Assembly: GCA_038526915.1 (NCBI GenBank)
Contig: JBCBGF010000004.1
Coordinates: 248,001-312,000 of the forward strand
Direction of reading: 5' to 3'
DNA length: 64,000 nucleotides
DNA from: JBCBGF01 sp038526915
GTDB lineage: Bacteria; Pseudomonadota; Alphaproteobacteria; Rhodobacterales; Rhodobacteraceae
The notes beneath the pieces were generated by a model. That model was not told the origin of the DNA and searched no databases. It saw only the letters and a program-made list of their open reading frames with translations. Both the position numbers and the translations under genes were made by a program. Shown in pieces: positions 25,022 through 32,971 of the stretch (the first letter of the stretch is position 1; every line of letters starts with the position of its first letter).

Positions 25022-25787
25022 CAGCTTTGCATCGGAAGACCTGACACGCGACGCCTTTCTGGGGGGGCGGCTGCACCTTTGGCAGCCGCGCCACGGCTAC
25101 CGCGCCGGGGTCGACCCGGTCTTTCTTGCGGCGGCTGTTCCGGCGAAACCGGGTGAAAGCGTTCTTGATCTGGGGTGCGGTGTTGGCGCCGCGGCGCTGT
25201 GCCTGGCCACCCGCACCCCCGACCTCACCATCACCGGGATCGAGATACAGCCAACCTATGCCCAGCTGATGGCGCACAACGCCCAAGAAAACGGGCTGGC
25301 GGTACAGGTCGTCACGGGCGACCTCGCCGACCCGTCGCCCGACTTGCGGCAGATGAGCTTTGACCATGTCATCACCAACCCGCCCTACTACCAGCGCGAA
25401 CGCGGGACAGCGGCGCCAGAGAGCGGGCGCGAAGCGGCGATGGGTGAAGTGACGCCTTTTGATACCTGGATTGATGCTGCGATGCGGCGCCTGCGCCCGG
25501 GCGGGCGGTTGACGTTGATCCAGCACATCGAACGGCTCGATGATGTTCTGGCCGCCTTGCGCAAGAAAGGCGGCGACACCCATATCTACCCCCTAGCTCC
25601 GCGTGTGGGCCGCGACGCAACCCGATTTCTCTGTTGCACCAAGAAAGGGGCGAAAGGTCCGCTCCGCCTTGCCGCGCCGCAGATCCTGCATGAGGGCGAT
25701 ACGCACAGTGCCGATGGCGACAGCTACACCCAGATAGCAACGAATGTCCTGCGGCATGGACAGTCTTGGCCGTGGATCGCTGATTAA
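24999..25787 (+). CDS. Class I SAM methyltransferase, TrmN6/YfiC-like
   Basis: 262 residues. The SAM-binding fold has VLDLGCGVGAAALCLA (motif I) and the amino-methyltransferase signature NPPYY in FDHVITNPPYYQRERG. Such proteins N6-methylate adenine, best known as tRNA1(Val) A37. The early WQPRHGYRAGVDPVFLAAAV stretch is conserved in this group. Because the NPPY motif is shared with other adenine and glutamine methyltransferases, the exact RNA substrate is an inference. It overlaps the DUF2007 gene and ends about 120 bases before the YdcH-like gene. Confidence 0.87.
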   Translation: MTSTLNPDSFASEDLTRDAFLGGRLHLWQPRHGYRAGVDPVFLAAAVPAKPGESVLDLGCGVGAAALCLATRTPDLTITGIEIQPTYAQLMAHNAQENGLAVQVVTGDLADPSPDLRQMSFDHVITNPPYYQRERGTAAPESGREAAMGEVTPFDTWIDAAMRRLRPGGRLTLIQHIERLDDVLAALRKKGGDTHIYPLAPRVGRDATRFLCCTKKGAKGPLRLAAPQILHEGDTHSADGDSYTQIATNVLRHGQSWPWIAD

Positions 25788-25905
25788 ACTCTCGTTTAGA
25801 AACAAAAGGCAAACTGCGCATTCCAGGCGGCACCGTCAATGAATCGTGACACGACTCGGTTTCTGTGCTGCAATACTGAAGCTAGACGCAAACAGGAGGA
25901 CGCCG

Positions 25906-26073
25906 ATGACCTTGAGTTCGCACCTGCAAGAACTCCGCAAGAAACACCAATCGCTTTCGGAAGAGGTGGAACAAGCACAGCGAAGCCCAGGAACGGATGA
26001 TTGCCATATCACCGATCTGAAGAAGCAAAAGCTGCGTCTCAAGGAACAGATCGAACGGCTTCAAAACGTCTGA
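25906..26073 (+). CDS. YdcH family (DUF465) small protein
   Basis: 55 residues, nearly all helical: MTLSSHLQELRKKHQSLSEE, then KKQKLRLKEQIERLQNV. This two-helix coiled-coil hairpin and size are typical of DUF465/YdcH, a small basic family of unknown role. An AGGAGG Shine-Dalgarno sequence lies about eight bases upstream of the ATG at 25906; an in-frame start 60 bases further upstream would ignore it. It converges with the LysR-type regulator. Confidence 0.88.
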   Translation: MTLSSHLQELRKKHQSLSEEVEQAQRSPGTDDCHITDLKKQKLRLKEQIERLQNV

Positions 26074-26087
26074 CGCGACAGAGCGAT

Positions 26088-27038
26088 CTAGGCCATCGCC
26101 GCCACGTCTTTGGCGGAAACGAAGGTGCGGCCTTCATCGAACGGCAGGATGCCCCGCGCCTCTTCAACGATCCATTCGCGAAATGCGGCCACCTGTGGCC
26201 GCGTTTCCGCGCCTTCGGGGCAGACAAACCGGTAATGCGCATCCGTCGTCAGCGACAGTGGGAACGGCATCACAAGCTGGCCCGCCCGCAAAGCCTCAGC
26301 TGCCAGCGAAATACGCCCCATCACAACGCCCGCACCCGCCATCGCGGCATCGAGCGCATGGTCGGCCTGTGAAAAACGCGGTCCGGTTCGTGGGGCGGGG
26401 CCGATCCCAGCCGCATTGAACCACGCCTGAAACTCGATCGGCGGGTTCAGAAAAGCGGTATCGTCCTGATGAAGCAGGGTCGCACCGCGCAAGTCAGCGG
26501 GGGTTGGAAAACGCGCCGCCAACTCGGGCGACATCATCGGGGTCACCCATTCGCGAATGATCGGCATGGAAAACAGCCCATCATCCTGCGTCTGGCCAAA
26601 CCGGATCGCCACATCGATCCCGTCCCGATCAAAGTCCATGATCCGCAGGCTGGCCGAGAACCGAAGTTCGATCTCGGGATGTGCCGTGGCGAAGGCGAAA
26701 ATGCGCGGGGCCAGCCATTTGGCCGTCAACGCCGGGCCTGCCGTCACGGTGATCGTCTGGGTATCGGTCAGCTTGCGCGCCGCCTGCCACGCCGCCGACA
26801 GCCGCGCGAACCCGTCCTGAGCACCCGGCGCCAACACCCGCCCCGCCTCAGTCAACTCAACCGCGCGGTTCAGACGGCGAAACAACGGCTCACCCAAATG
26901 CTCTTCCAGCGATTTGATCTGAAACGATAGCGCCGCGGGCGTGACGTTCAGCTCATCCGCGGCACGTGCGAACGACATATGGCGTGCCGCGGCATCAAAC
27001 GCGCGAAGGGCGGTCAGCGGGGGAAGGCGATCAACCAT
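26088..27038 (-). CDS. LysR-family regulator, GcvA-like
   Basis: 316 residues. The N-terminal winged helix-turn-helix starts LPPLTALRAFDAAARHMSFARAADEL and continues VTPAALSFQIKSLEEHLGEPLFRR, the form found in GcvA-type regulators. The rest is the two-lobe effector domain. Known GcvA proteins control glycine cleavage, but this subgroup is large in alphaproteobacteria and targets differ widely, so I do not assign one. It is divergent from a 37-residue gene across about 108 bases, where a short imperfect dyad (AGT-AAA-ACT, flanked by TTA/TAA) sits next to its start. Confidence 0.92.
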   Translation of the reverse strand: MVDRLPPLTALRAFDAAARHMSFARAADELNVTPAALSFQIKSLEEHLGEPLFRRLNRAVELTEAGRVLAPGAQDGFARLSAAWQAARKLTDTQTITVTAGPALTAKWLAPRIFAFATAHPEIELRFSASLRIMDFDRDGIDVAIRFGQTQDDGLFSMPIIREWVTPMMSPELAARFPTPADLRGATLLHQDDTAFLNPPIEFQAWFNAAGIGPAPRTGPRFSQADHALDAAMAGAGVVMGRISLAAEALRAGQLVMPFPLSLTTDAHYRFVCPEGAETRPQVAAFREWIVEEARGILPFDEGRTFVSAKDVAAMA

Positions 27039-27122
27039 ATCAGTTAAGTAAAACTAATCCGACCCTTTGGAAAGTCTCGTTTGTAAAGGGATCGGCCGAA
27101 ACGCATATTCAACTCAGTTAAA
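27039..27122. promoter_or_regulatory. Divergent intergenic region between the LysR regulator and a small gene
   Basis: This stretch of about 108 bases should hold both promoters. Seen: an 8-base direct repeat TCAGTTAA at 27040-27047 and 27114-27121, an imperfect dyad TTAAGT-AAA-ACTAA at 27044-27057, and an inverted repeat with arms CCCTTT (27063-27068) and AAAGGG (27085-27090). LysR regulators often bind such divergent regions and repress their own gene. I did not find confident -35/-10 boxes. Assignment as an operator is inference. Confidence 0.4.
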
Positions 27123-27146
27123 CAGACACACCCAAAGGACAGACCC

Positions 27147-27260
27147 ATGTACGAGAGCACCGCAAACCTGAACACCCGTGACGCAATCCGGGCCGGCCGC
27201 AAGGCCCGCGCCGACGCCCTGCAGGAAGCGCTGACGCTGATCTTCGGCCACCGCCACTGA
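27147..27260 (+). CDS. Small basic protein of 37 residues, divergent from the LysR-type gene
   Basis: The frame runs from ATG at 27147 to TGA at 27260. It reads MYESTANLNTRDAIRAGRKA and ends LTLIFGHRH; it is basic and helical (one Arg/Lys-rich amphipathic helix) with no signal peptide. A usable Shine-Dalgarno (AAAGGACAG) precedes the ATG and a strong intrinsic terminator follows 20 bases after the stop, so it looks like a complete single-gene transcription unit. I do not recognise the family. An RNA-binding or regulatory peptide is possible, or the transcript may act as an sRNA; neither is shown by the sequence. Confidence 0.65.
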   Translation: MYESTANLNTRDAIRAGRKARADALQEALTLIFGHRH

Positions 27261-27281
27261 TCCCGCGCCACCTCCCGACGA

Positions 27282-27311
27282 AAAAGGGCCGGTCAATGGA
27301 CCGGCCCTTTT
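27282..27311. terminator. Bidirectional Rho-independent terminator
   Basis: A perfect 13-base-pair stem (AAAAGGGCCGGTC / GACCGGCCCTTTT) with a four-base loop AATG. On the plus strand it is followed by TTTTCTC; on the minus strand the stem is followed by a run of five T. It lies between the small gene (plus) and phaB (minus), so it can end transcription from both sides. It is the clearest intrinsic terminator in the window. Confidence 0.93.
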
Positions 27312-27329
27312 CTCATCTCAGCCTGCGCA

Positions 27330-28055
27330 TCAAACGAAGAACTGCGCCCCGTTCGCGGAAATCGTAGACCCGTTGATGAACCCTGAGTCGTCGGAGGCGA
27401 GGAACACCACGCACCGCGCGATCTCTTCCGGTTCGCCCAGACGGCCCGCCGGAATCTGAGGGATGATCTTCGAATTCAGTACTTCCTCCGGAATAGCGCG
27501 GACCATCTCGGTCCCGATGTAGCCCGGGCAGATCGCATTCGCGGTGATCCCTGCGCGCGCACCTTCCTGTGCCAGCGATTTCACGATGCCCAGATCACCC
27601 GCCTTGGTCGCAGCATAGTTCACCTGACCGGCCTGGCCCTTCTGCCCGTTGATCGATGAAATCACGATCACCCGGCCAAACTTGCGTTCCCGCATGCCCG
27701 GCCAAACCGGATGCACGGTGTTGAAAACGCCGGTCAGGTTCGTGTCGATCACCTCTTTCCACTGCTCCGGCGTCATCCGGTGGAACATCGCATCGCGCGT
27801 GATCCCGGCGTTTGCGACCACCACTTCGATCGGGCCCAGATCAGCCTCGACTTGAGCAATCCCAGCCTTGGACGCATCGTAATCCGCCGCATTCCACTTG
27901 TATGTTTTGATACCAGTGGCATCGCTAAAGGCCTTGGCTTTTTCGTCATTGCCCGCGTACGTCGCGGCAACGGTGTATCCATCGGCCTGTAGCGCTTTCG
28001 AGATGGCTTCGCCGATCCCGCGCGAGCCTCCGGTTACCAGAGCGACACGTCCCAT
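27330..28055 (-). CDS. phaB: Acetoacetyl-CoA reductase
   Basis: 241 residues of the short-chain dehydrogenase family. It reduces acetoacetyl-CoA to (R)-3-hydroxybutyryl-CoA with NADPH for polyhydroxybutyrate storage. The cofactor motif is TGGSRGIG near residue 9; the catalytic Ser lies in VISSINGQKGQAGQ and the Y-x3-K pair in NYAATKAG. NAGITRDAMFHRM and GYIGTEMV are typical of PhaB. It follows phaA on the same strand after about 97 bases, the usual order. The PHA synthase gene phaC is not in the window. Confidence 0.97.
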   Translation of the reverse strand: MGRVALVTGGSRGIGEAISKALQADGYTVAATYAGNDEKAKAFSDATGIKTYKWNAADYDASKAGIAQVEADLGPIEVVVANAGITRDAMFHRMTPEQWKEVIDTNLTGVFNTVHPVWPGMRERKFGRVIVISSINGQKGQAGQVNYAATKAGDLGIVKSLAQEGARAGITANAICPGYIGTEMVRAIPEEVLNSKIIPQIPAGRLGEPEEIARCVVFLASDDSGFINGSTISANGAQFFV

Positions 28056-28121
28056 TCTTGTTCCTCCTACGGAAGTCTGTTTGTTTACCGGCGTTTAAGC
28101 ACCGGTCATTGTGGCTGGTAG

Positions 28122-28139
28122 ACGGCGCGCAACCGCGCC
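28122..28139. repeat. Intercistronic stem-loop between phaA and phaB
   Basis: A perfect seven-base-pair stem (CGGCGCG / CGCGCCG) with a CAAC loop, just after the phaA stop. A second weaker dyad (ACCGG at 28086-28090, CCGGT at 28101-28105) sits between it and phaB. No T-run follows on the minus strand, so this is more likely an RNA-stability or processing element than a terminator. The role is inferred. Confidence 0.5.
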
Positions 28140-28152
28140 GCCTTGATTCAGG

Positions 28153-29328
28153 TCAGGGGCGTTCGACGCAAAGCGCCACGCCCATGCCGCCGCCGATGCA
28201 CAGCGTGGCCAGGCCTTTCTTGGCATCGCGGCGCTTCATCTCGAACAGCAGCGTGTTGAGAACCCGCGCGCCGGACGCCCCGATGGGATGGCCGATGGCA
28301 ATTGCGCCGCCATTGACGTTCACGATCTCCGGATCCCAGCCCATGTCTTTGTTCACCGCACAAGCTTGGGCAGCAAAGGCTTCGTTCGCTTCCACAAGGT
28401 CAAGGTCGTCAACCTTCCAGCCTGCTTTCTCCAGCGCCTTGCGGCTGGCATAGATCGGGCCAACGCCCATCACCGCCGGGTCAAGACCGGCTGTCGCATA
28501 GGACGCGATCCGCGCCAAAGGCTCGATCCCGCGCCTTTCGGCTTCGTCCGCGCTCATCAACAGGGCACCGGCGGCGCCATCGTTCAGGCCGCTGGCGTTG
28601 GCGGCCGTCACCGATCCATCCTTGGTGAACGCGGGGCGCAGCTTTTGCATGGCTTCCATAGTGGCGCCGTGGCGGATGTATTCATCCTTGTCGACCACGA
28701 TGTCCCCTTTGCGGGTTTTCACGGTGTAGGCAACGATCTCATCGTCGAACTTGCCTGCCTTCTGCGCGGCTTCGGCCTTGTTTTGGCTGGCCACGGCAAA
28801 TTCGTCCTGCTGGTCGCGGCTGATTTGCCATTTCTCGGCGACGTTTTCGGCAGTCTGGCCCATGTGATAGCCGTTGAACGCATCCCACAGGCCATCGCGG
28901 ATCATCGAGTCGATAAACTTCATGTCGCCCATTTTGTGCCCGGCGCGCAGATGCGCGACATGGGGGCTCATGCTCATGTTTTCCTGGCCACCGGCGGCCA
29001 CGATATCGGCGTCACCCAGCTGGATGTGCTGCGCGGCCAGTGCAACGGCGCGCAGGCCCGAACCGCAAACCTGATTGATCCCCCAGGCCGCGCTTTCAAT
29101 GGGCAGGCCTGCGTTGACATGCGCCTGACGGGCGGGGTTCTGGCCTTGGCCGGCAGACAGGACCTGGCCCAAAATGGTCTCCGACACGTCCGATTTTTCG
29201 ATGCCGGCGCGGGCCACCAGTTCTTCCAAGACCGCGGCGCCGAGGTCGTGGGCGGGGGTGTTTGCGAAGGATCCGCTAAAGCTGCCGACCGGCGTGCGCG
29301 CCGCCGATGCAATAACCACGTTTGTCAT
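28153..29328 (-). CDS. phaA: Acetyl-CoA C-acetyltransferase (beta-ketothiolase)
   Basis: 391 residues, a full-length biosynthetic thiolase that condenses two acetyl-CoA. The nucleophile is Cys88 in NQVCGSGLRAV. The C-terminal HPIGASGARVLNTL carries the catalytic His, and CIGGGMGVAL has the second Cys. The start is the ATG preceding TNVVIASAARTPVGSF, with an AGGAGA Shine-Dalgarno a few bases upstream; an in-frame extension of 24 residues is ignored. It is the first gene of phaAB. Confidence 0.97.
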   Translation of the reverse strand: MTNVVIASAARTPVGSFSGSFANTPAHDLGAAVLEELVARAGIEKSDVSETILGQVLSAGQGQNPARQAHVNAGLPIESAAWGINQVCGSGLRAVALAAQHIQLGDADIVAAGGQENMSMSPHVAHLRAGHKMGDMKFIDSMIRDGLWDAFNGYHMGQTAENVAEKWQISRDQQDEFAVASQNKAEAAQKAGKFDDEIVAYTVKTRKGDIVVDKDEYIRHGATMEAMQKLRPAFTKDGSVTAANASGLNDGAAGALLMSADEAERRGIEPLARIASYATAGLDPAVMGVGPIYASRKALEKAGWKVDDLDLVEANEAFAAQACAVNKDMGWDPEIVNVNGGAIAIGHPIGASGARVLNTLLFEMKRRDAKKGLATLCIGGGMGVALCVERP

Positions 29329-29484
29329 GAAATTTCTCCTCTCCCTAAACGGGGTCTCCGTTGGGGTGAGGTGTGGCACGCGGGCCGGGATCCCCACCAT
29401 TTCCGCGTACGTTGGTATGCAAGGGGGGATATGAGAGCAACGGACAGGGTGTCTCAGCCGGCGTGAACGGCAAGGCGGCTATGA

Positions 29485-30303
29485 TCACCGCGCAGAGATC
29501 AAACCCTTGTCCGGAAGGCGTTTCGGAGCGCCGTAGTAGTAGCCCTGCAGGCAGTCTACGCCCACCGCGGACAGAAACGCCGCGTCGCGCGCTGTCTCAA
29601 CAGCCTCGGCCACAGTGAACATCTCAAACTGCTGTGCAATGGCAACCAGGGCCTGAACCATGACCTGGTTGTCGCTCTCCGCATGGATATCTTTGATGAA
29701 TTGGCCATCGATCTTCAGAATATCGAACTCAAAACTCTTCAGATAGCGGAACGACGTGAACCCGGCGCCGAAATCATCCAGGGCAAAGGTGATCCCCCGC
29801 TGGTGCAGATCTTTCATGAAGACCTGAACAATATCCGGGATCACCATCGCCGACGCTTCGGTAATCTCAAGGATCAAGCGATTGGCCAGCGTGGGCATCC
29901 GCGACAATCCCTGCTCCAGCGTCTCGGTCCAGCGTTTGTAGCCGATGGACCGTGCGGACATGTTGATCGACAGACGCAAATCGGGATCGCGTGCCAATAT
30001 GGCAAGCCCGCGTTCAAGGGCGAGGCAATCAAGGATCCGGCCGGTTTCGTGGGTTTCGACCACGTCGATGAAGTCACGCGCCGGGATCACCCGGCCCGTT
30101 CTGTCAAGCACGCGCACCAACCCCTCGAAAAACGCAAGGCGATCGGGCGTGCCCGCCTGAACCACTGGCTGATAGACCAAAATGACATCGCCCGCCTGCA
30201 CGGCCGCGTTGACCATTCGCATCGTGTCGCGATCACGCTGGGATACTGCTGCGTCAAGTGGGCTGCCGGCGGCGATGCCGGGCCCAGCCAGGATTTCGTT
30301 CAT
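29485..30303 (-). CDS. EAL-domain cyclic-di-GMP phosphodiesterase
   Basis: 272 residues: essentially a single EAL domain without sensory, GGDEF or membrane parts. The signature is E-G-L at 60-62 instead of EAL, but the catalytic set is complete: Glu60, Asn114 in INMSARS, Glu146 in LEITEAS, Asp176-Asp177 in DDFGAG, Lys197 in KIDGQFI and Glu233 in AEAVET. It should hydrolyse c-di-GMP to pGpG. It is a lone gene between phaA and the TlpA-like gene, without an obvious partner. Confidence 0.92.
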   Translation of the reverse strand: MNEILAGPGIAAGSPLDAAVSQRDRDTMRMVNAAVQAGDVILVYQPVVQAGTPDRLAFFEGLVRVLDRTGRVIPARDFIDVVETHETGRILDCLALERGLAILARDPDLRLSINMSARSIGYKRWTETLEQGLSRMPTLANRLILEITEASAMVIPDIVQVFMKDLHQRGITFALDDFGAGFTSFRYLKSFEFDILKIDGQFIKDIHAESDNQVMVQALVAIAQQFEMFTVAEAVETARDAAFLSAVGVDCLQGYYYGAPKRLPDKGLISAR

Positions 30304-30400
30304 GTCCGCTCCACCAAGAAGTTGCGCGGACAGTGGCGAACAGTCCCTAAAATTCCGTGAATATTCTCATTTTGTTCTAATTTAGCCGGGGCGCCCCGAC

Positions 30401-30961
30401 CTACCCCTCGGGCGGGGCAATCAGGGCCGCAACGATGGCGCGGGCATTATCGCTGTACCACTCTGCATCCCCGCGCATCCGGGCAATCTCACGCCCCTCG
30501 CGGTCGATGATGACCGTAATCGGTAGGCCAAGAACGGCCATCTCACGCGCAACCGCCTGTTTGGGGTCCAGCAGGATCGGCAGGGCAGTGATCTGTTCTT
30601 CGTCGAAGAACCGCTTAATTCCAGGCAGGGAGTTTCTGCCCGTGGCCAGCGTCACAACCTCAAAGTCGTCCCCACCAAATTCTTGCTGCAAGGCATCAAG
30701 CGCCGGCATCTCTTTCCGGCAGGGCGCACACCACGTGGCCCAGAAGTTCAACAAGATGTACTTACCCTCCCAGTCCGCCAACGTCCGTTCCGTGCCGTCG
30801 GGTTCTGTGAACACAGCCGCACTGACCGCCTGTGGTTCGCTGTGGAAGATCAGCTTTTTCATGTCGCCTTCGCGCATCGCTTCCAACGCGGGATCGGCCA
30901 GAGCGGCGTTTGCACCAAGGACAAGGGCCGTGTAGAGGACGGCGGAACGAAGTAGCTGCAT
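30401..30961 (-). CDS. TlpA-family thioredoxin-like disulfide reductase
   Basis: 186 residues. A signal peptide or anchor (about residues 4-22, ending ANAALAD) sends the thioredoxin fold to the periplasm. The redox motif is WATWCAPC with Cys78 and Cys81, and LGLPITVIIDREG carries the cis-proline region. TlpA-type proteins reduce disulfides or metal-binding cysteines, often for cytochrome c or oxidase assembly. The start is set at the signal peptide; longer frames cross into argH. It is divergent from argH with only 21 bases between starts. Confidence 0.92.
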   Translation of the reverse strand: MQLLRSAVLYTALVLGANAALADPALEAMREGDMKKLIFHSEPQAVSAAVFTEPDGTERTLADWEGKYILLNFWATWCAPCRKEMPALDALQQEFGGDDFEVVTLATGRNSLPGIKRFFDEEQITALPILLDPKQAVAREMAVLGLPITVIIDREGREIARMRGDAEWYSDNARAIVAALIAPPEG

Positions 30962-30982
30962 TTCCCCTCCGGGACTGACGAC

Positions 30983-32374
30983 ATGACCGACAAGACCGCA
31001 AACGCGATGTGGGGCGGGCGCTTTGCCGCCGGGCCGGACGCGATCATGGAGGCCATTAATGCCTCGATCGGGTTTGACCAGCGGTTGGCATCCCAGGACA
31101 TCGCAGGGTCCCGTGCCCATGCGGCGATGCTTGCCGCGCAAGGCATTATTAGCATTAAAGATGCCGAGGCCATCCGGGAAGGTCTGCTCACGGTGTTGTC
31201 AGAGATTGAAACGGGCAATTTCACCTTCTCGACAGCGCTGGAAGACATCCACATGAACGTGGAAGCGCGGCTAAAGGAGGCCATCGGCGAACCTGCGGGG
31301 CGATTGCACACCGCGCGGTCACGCAACGATCAGGTGGCCACGGATTTCCGCCTTTGGGTCCGCGATCAGGCGGACGCGGCGCAAACCGGGCTCACCGCTC
31401 TCATGCAAGCGCTTCTGGCCCAGGCCGAGGCTGGGGCCGATTGGGTGATGCCGGGCTTCACCCACCTGCAAACCGCACAACCCGTGACCTGGGGCCACCA
31501 TATGATGGCTTATGTCGAGATGTTTGGCCGCGACCGGTCGCGATTTGCCGATGCGCGCGTCCGGATGAACGAAAGCCCCCTTGGCGCGGCCGCCTTGGCG
31601 GGCACCTCCTTCCCCATCGACCGCGATGCGACGGCACATGCGCTTGGCTTTGACCGCCCCATGGCCAATTCCCTTGATGCCGTGTCAGACCGTGACTTTG
31701 CGCTGGAATTCCTGAGCGCGGCCTCGATTAGCGCGATGCACCTGTCCCGCCTAGCCGAAGAGCTGGTAATCTGGTCCTCGGCCCAGTTCCGCTTTGTCAC
31801 GATGAGCGATCGGTTTTCCACCGGGTCCTCCATCATGCCGCAAAAGAAAAACCCCGACGCGGCTGAGCTGATCCGCGCCAAGATCGGGCGGATCCTCGGG
31901 GCGACGGTGGCGCTGTTCACGGTGATGAAGGGCCTTCCGCTGACCTATTCAAAGGACATGCAGGAAGACAAGGAACAGGTCTTTGATGCCGCCGACAACT
32001 ACCTTCTTGCGTTGGCCGCGATGGAAGGCATGGTCCGCGATCTCACCGTCAATCGCGACGCGCTGCGGGCGGCGGCGTCTTCGGGCTTTTCCACCGCGAC
32101 AGACCTGGCTGACTGGCTCGTCCGCACACTCGACATGCCGTTTCGCGACGCACACCACGTCACCGGGGCCCTGGTCGCCTTGGCCGAATCCAAGTCATGC
32201 GATCTGCCGGATCTAGCCCTGTCTGATATGCAATCGATCCATGCAGCCATCACCGCCGATGTCTTCGATGTGCTGGGGGTGGACAACTCGGTCGCCAGCC
32301 GCACCTCCTACGGGGGAACCGCGCCGGAACAGGTGCGCGCGCAAATCGCAAGATGGAAAGAGGACCTGACATGA
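30983..32374 (+). CDS. argH: Argininosuccinate lyase
   Basis: 463 residues. It splits argininosuccinate into arginine and fumarate. The superfamily signature GSSIMPQKKNPDAAE is present, and the start MWGGRFAAGPD with HTARSRNDQVATDFRLW and HLQTAQPVTWGHH matches ArgH throughout. Its stop overlaps the start of a small lipoprotein gene by four bases. The argH-lipoprotein-lysA order seen here is common in proteobacteria. Confidence 0.98.
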   Translation: MTDKTANAMWGGRFAAGPDAIMEAINASIGFDQRLASQDIAGSRAHAAMLAAQGIISIKDAEAIREGLLTVLSEIETGNFTFSTALEDIHMNVEARLKEAIGEPAGRLHTARSRNDQVATDFRLWVRDQADAAQTGLTALMQALLAQAEAGADWVMPGFTHLQTAQPVTWGHHMMAYVEMFGRDRSRFADARVRMNESPLGAAALAGTSFPIDRDATAHALGFDRPMANSLDAVSDRDFALEFLSAASISAMHLSRLAEELVIWSSAQFRFVTMSDRFSTGSSIMPQKKNPDAAELIRAKIGRILGATVALFTVMKGLPLTYSKDMQEDKEQVFDAADNYLLALAAMEGMVRDLTVNRDALRAAASSGFSTATDLADWLVRTLDMPFRDAHHVTGALVALAESKSCDLPDLALSDMQSIHAAITADVFDVLGVDNSVASRTSYGGTAPEQVRAQIARWKEDLT

Positions 32375-32526
32375 GAGCTCTGATTATCGCCAGCCTGTTG
32401 CTGACGGCAGCCTGCACCAGTGGTCCGAACATCGGCGCAAATGTCAGCATCAACCCCAGCGGTGTGTCCGTGAACCCATCGGTGTCCGGCCGTGTGGGCG
32501 ATGTGGGTGTCTCGGTCACGCCATGA
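32371..32526 (+). CDS. Small predicted lipoprotein (51 residues)
   Basis: The gene begins in an ATGA overlap with argH. The product starts MRALIIASLLLTAACTSGP, a short lipoprotein signal with Cys15 as the lipid-carrying residue (lipobox-like LTAAC; Thr at -3 is less usual than Leu). The mature part has alternating NVSINPSGVSVNPSVSG stretches suggestive of short beta strands. A second lipoprotein gene overlaps its stop by four bases. I do not know its function; outer-membrane attachment is likely. Confidence 0.82.
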   Translation: MRALIIASLLLTAACTSGPNIGANVSINPSGVSVNPSVSGRVGDVGVSVTP

Positions 32527-32654
32527 GACCGGTGGCCTGCCTGATTGCATTGGTGACGCTGGCCGCGTGCGGCGCTGATGGGGCGCCCGAACGGGTGCGC
32601 GCCGATACCGGCCTGTCCGCATCCGCCAGCATTGGCGTGGGGGGATCGTTCTGA
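32523..32654 (+). CDS. Small lipoprotein, LptM (YifL)-like
   Basis: 43 residues. The signal CLIALVTLAAC has a good lipobox with Cys16, followed by CGADGAPERV. That C-G-x-x-G-x-P pattern after the lipid cysteine, together with the place between argH and lysA, resembles LptM (YifL), which helps LptD fold and form its correct disulfides in E. coli. The protein is shorter than the enterobacterial one, so I treat this as a probable homologue by position and motif. It overlaps its neighbours by four bases and one base. Confidence 0.75.
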   Translation: MRPVACLIALVTLAACGADGAPERVRADTGLSASASIGVGGSF

Positions 32655-32971
32655 TGACACCCTTGCGCCTGATCTACCTCGCCCTCGCAATCTGGGGCGC
32701 AATCCATCCGATGTACTGGTTCGTCACATATATGCGGCAGGAGGGCACCGGACTGTCCGGCTTGATCGACGCCTGGTACGTCAACGCCTCCACCACGGGC
32801 CTCACCTGGGATCTGATTATCGCCGCCATCGCCCTGACCGTCTGGATCATCGCCGAGACATGGGTGCGCAAGAACTGGATCGCCCTGATCGCGATCCCGG
32901 CCACCTATTGCATTGGCGTTTCCTGCGGTCTGCCGTTGTACCTGTTCCTGCGCGCCAAGCCCGTCACCTAA
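32654..32971 (+). CDS. DUF2834 membrane protein
   Basis: 105 residues with three hydrophobic segments (about 5-24, 50-68 and 76-98). MTPLRLIYLALAIWGAIHPM and the LTWDLIIAAIALTVWIIAE middle fit DUF2834, small inner-membrane proteins of unknown function. The gene is coupled at both ends: TGATG with the lipoprotein gene before it and TAATG with lysA after it, which places it inside the argH-lysA unit. Confidence 0.86.
   Translation: MTPLRLIYLALAIWGAIHPMYWFVTYMRQEGTGLSGLIDAWYVNASTTGLTWDLIIAAIALTVWIIAETWVRKNWIALIAIPATYCIGVSCGLPLYLFLRAKPVT

Noticed and set aside
28288..29466. 392-residue open frame opposite phaA
   Set aside because: Opposes a full, motif-bearing thiolase gene and has no recognisable domain.
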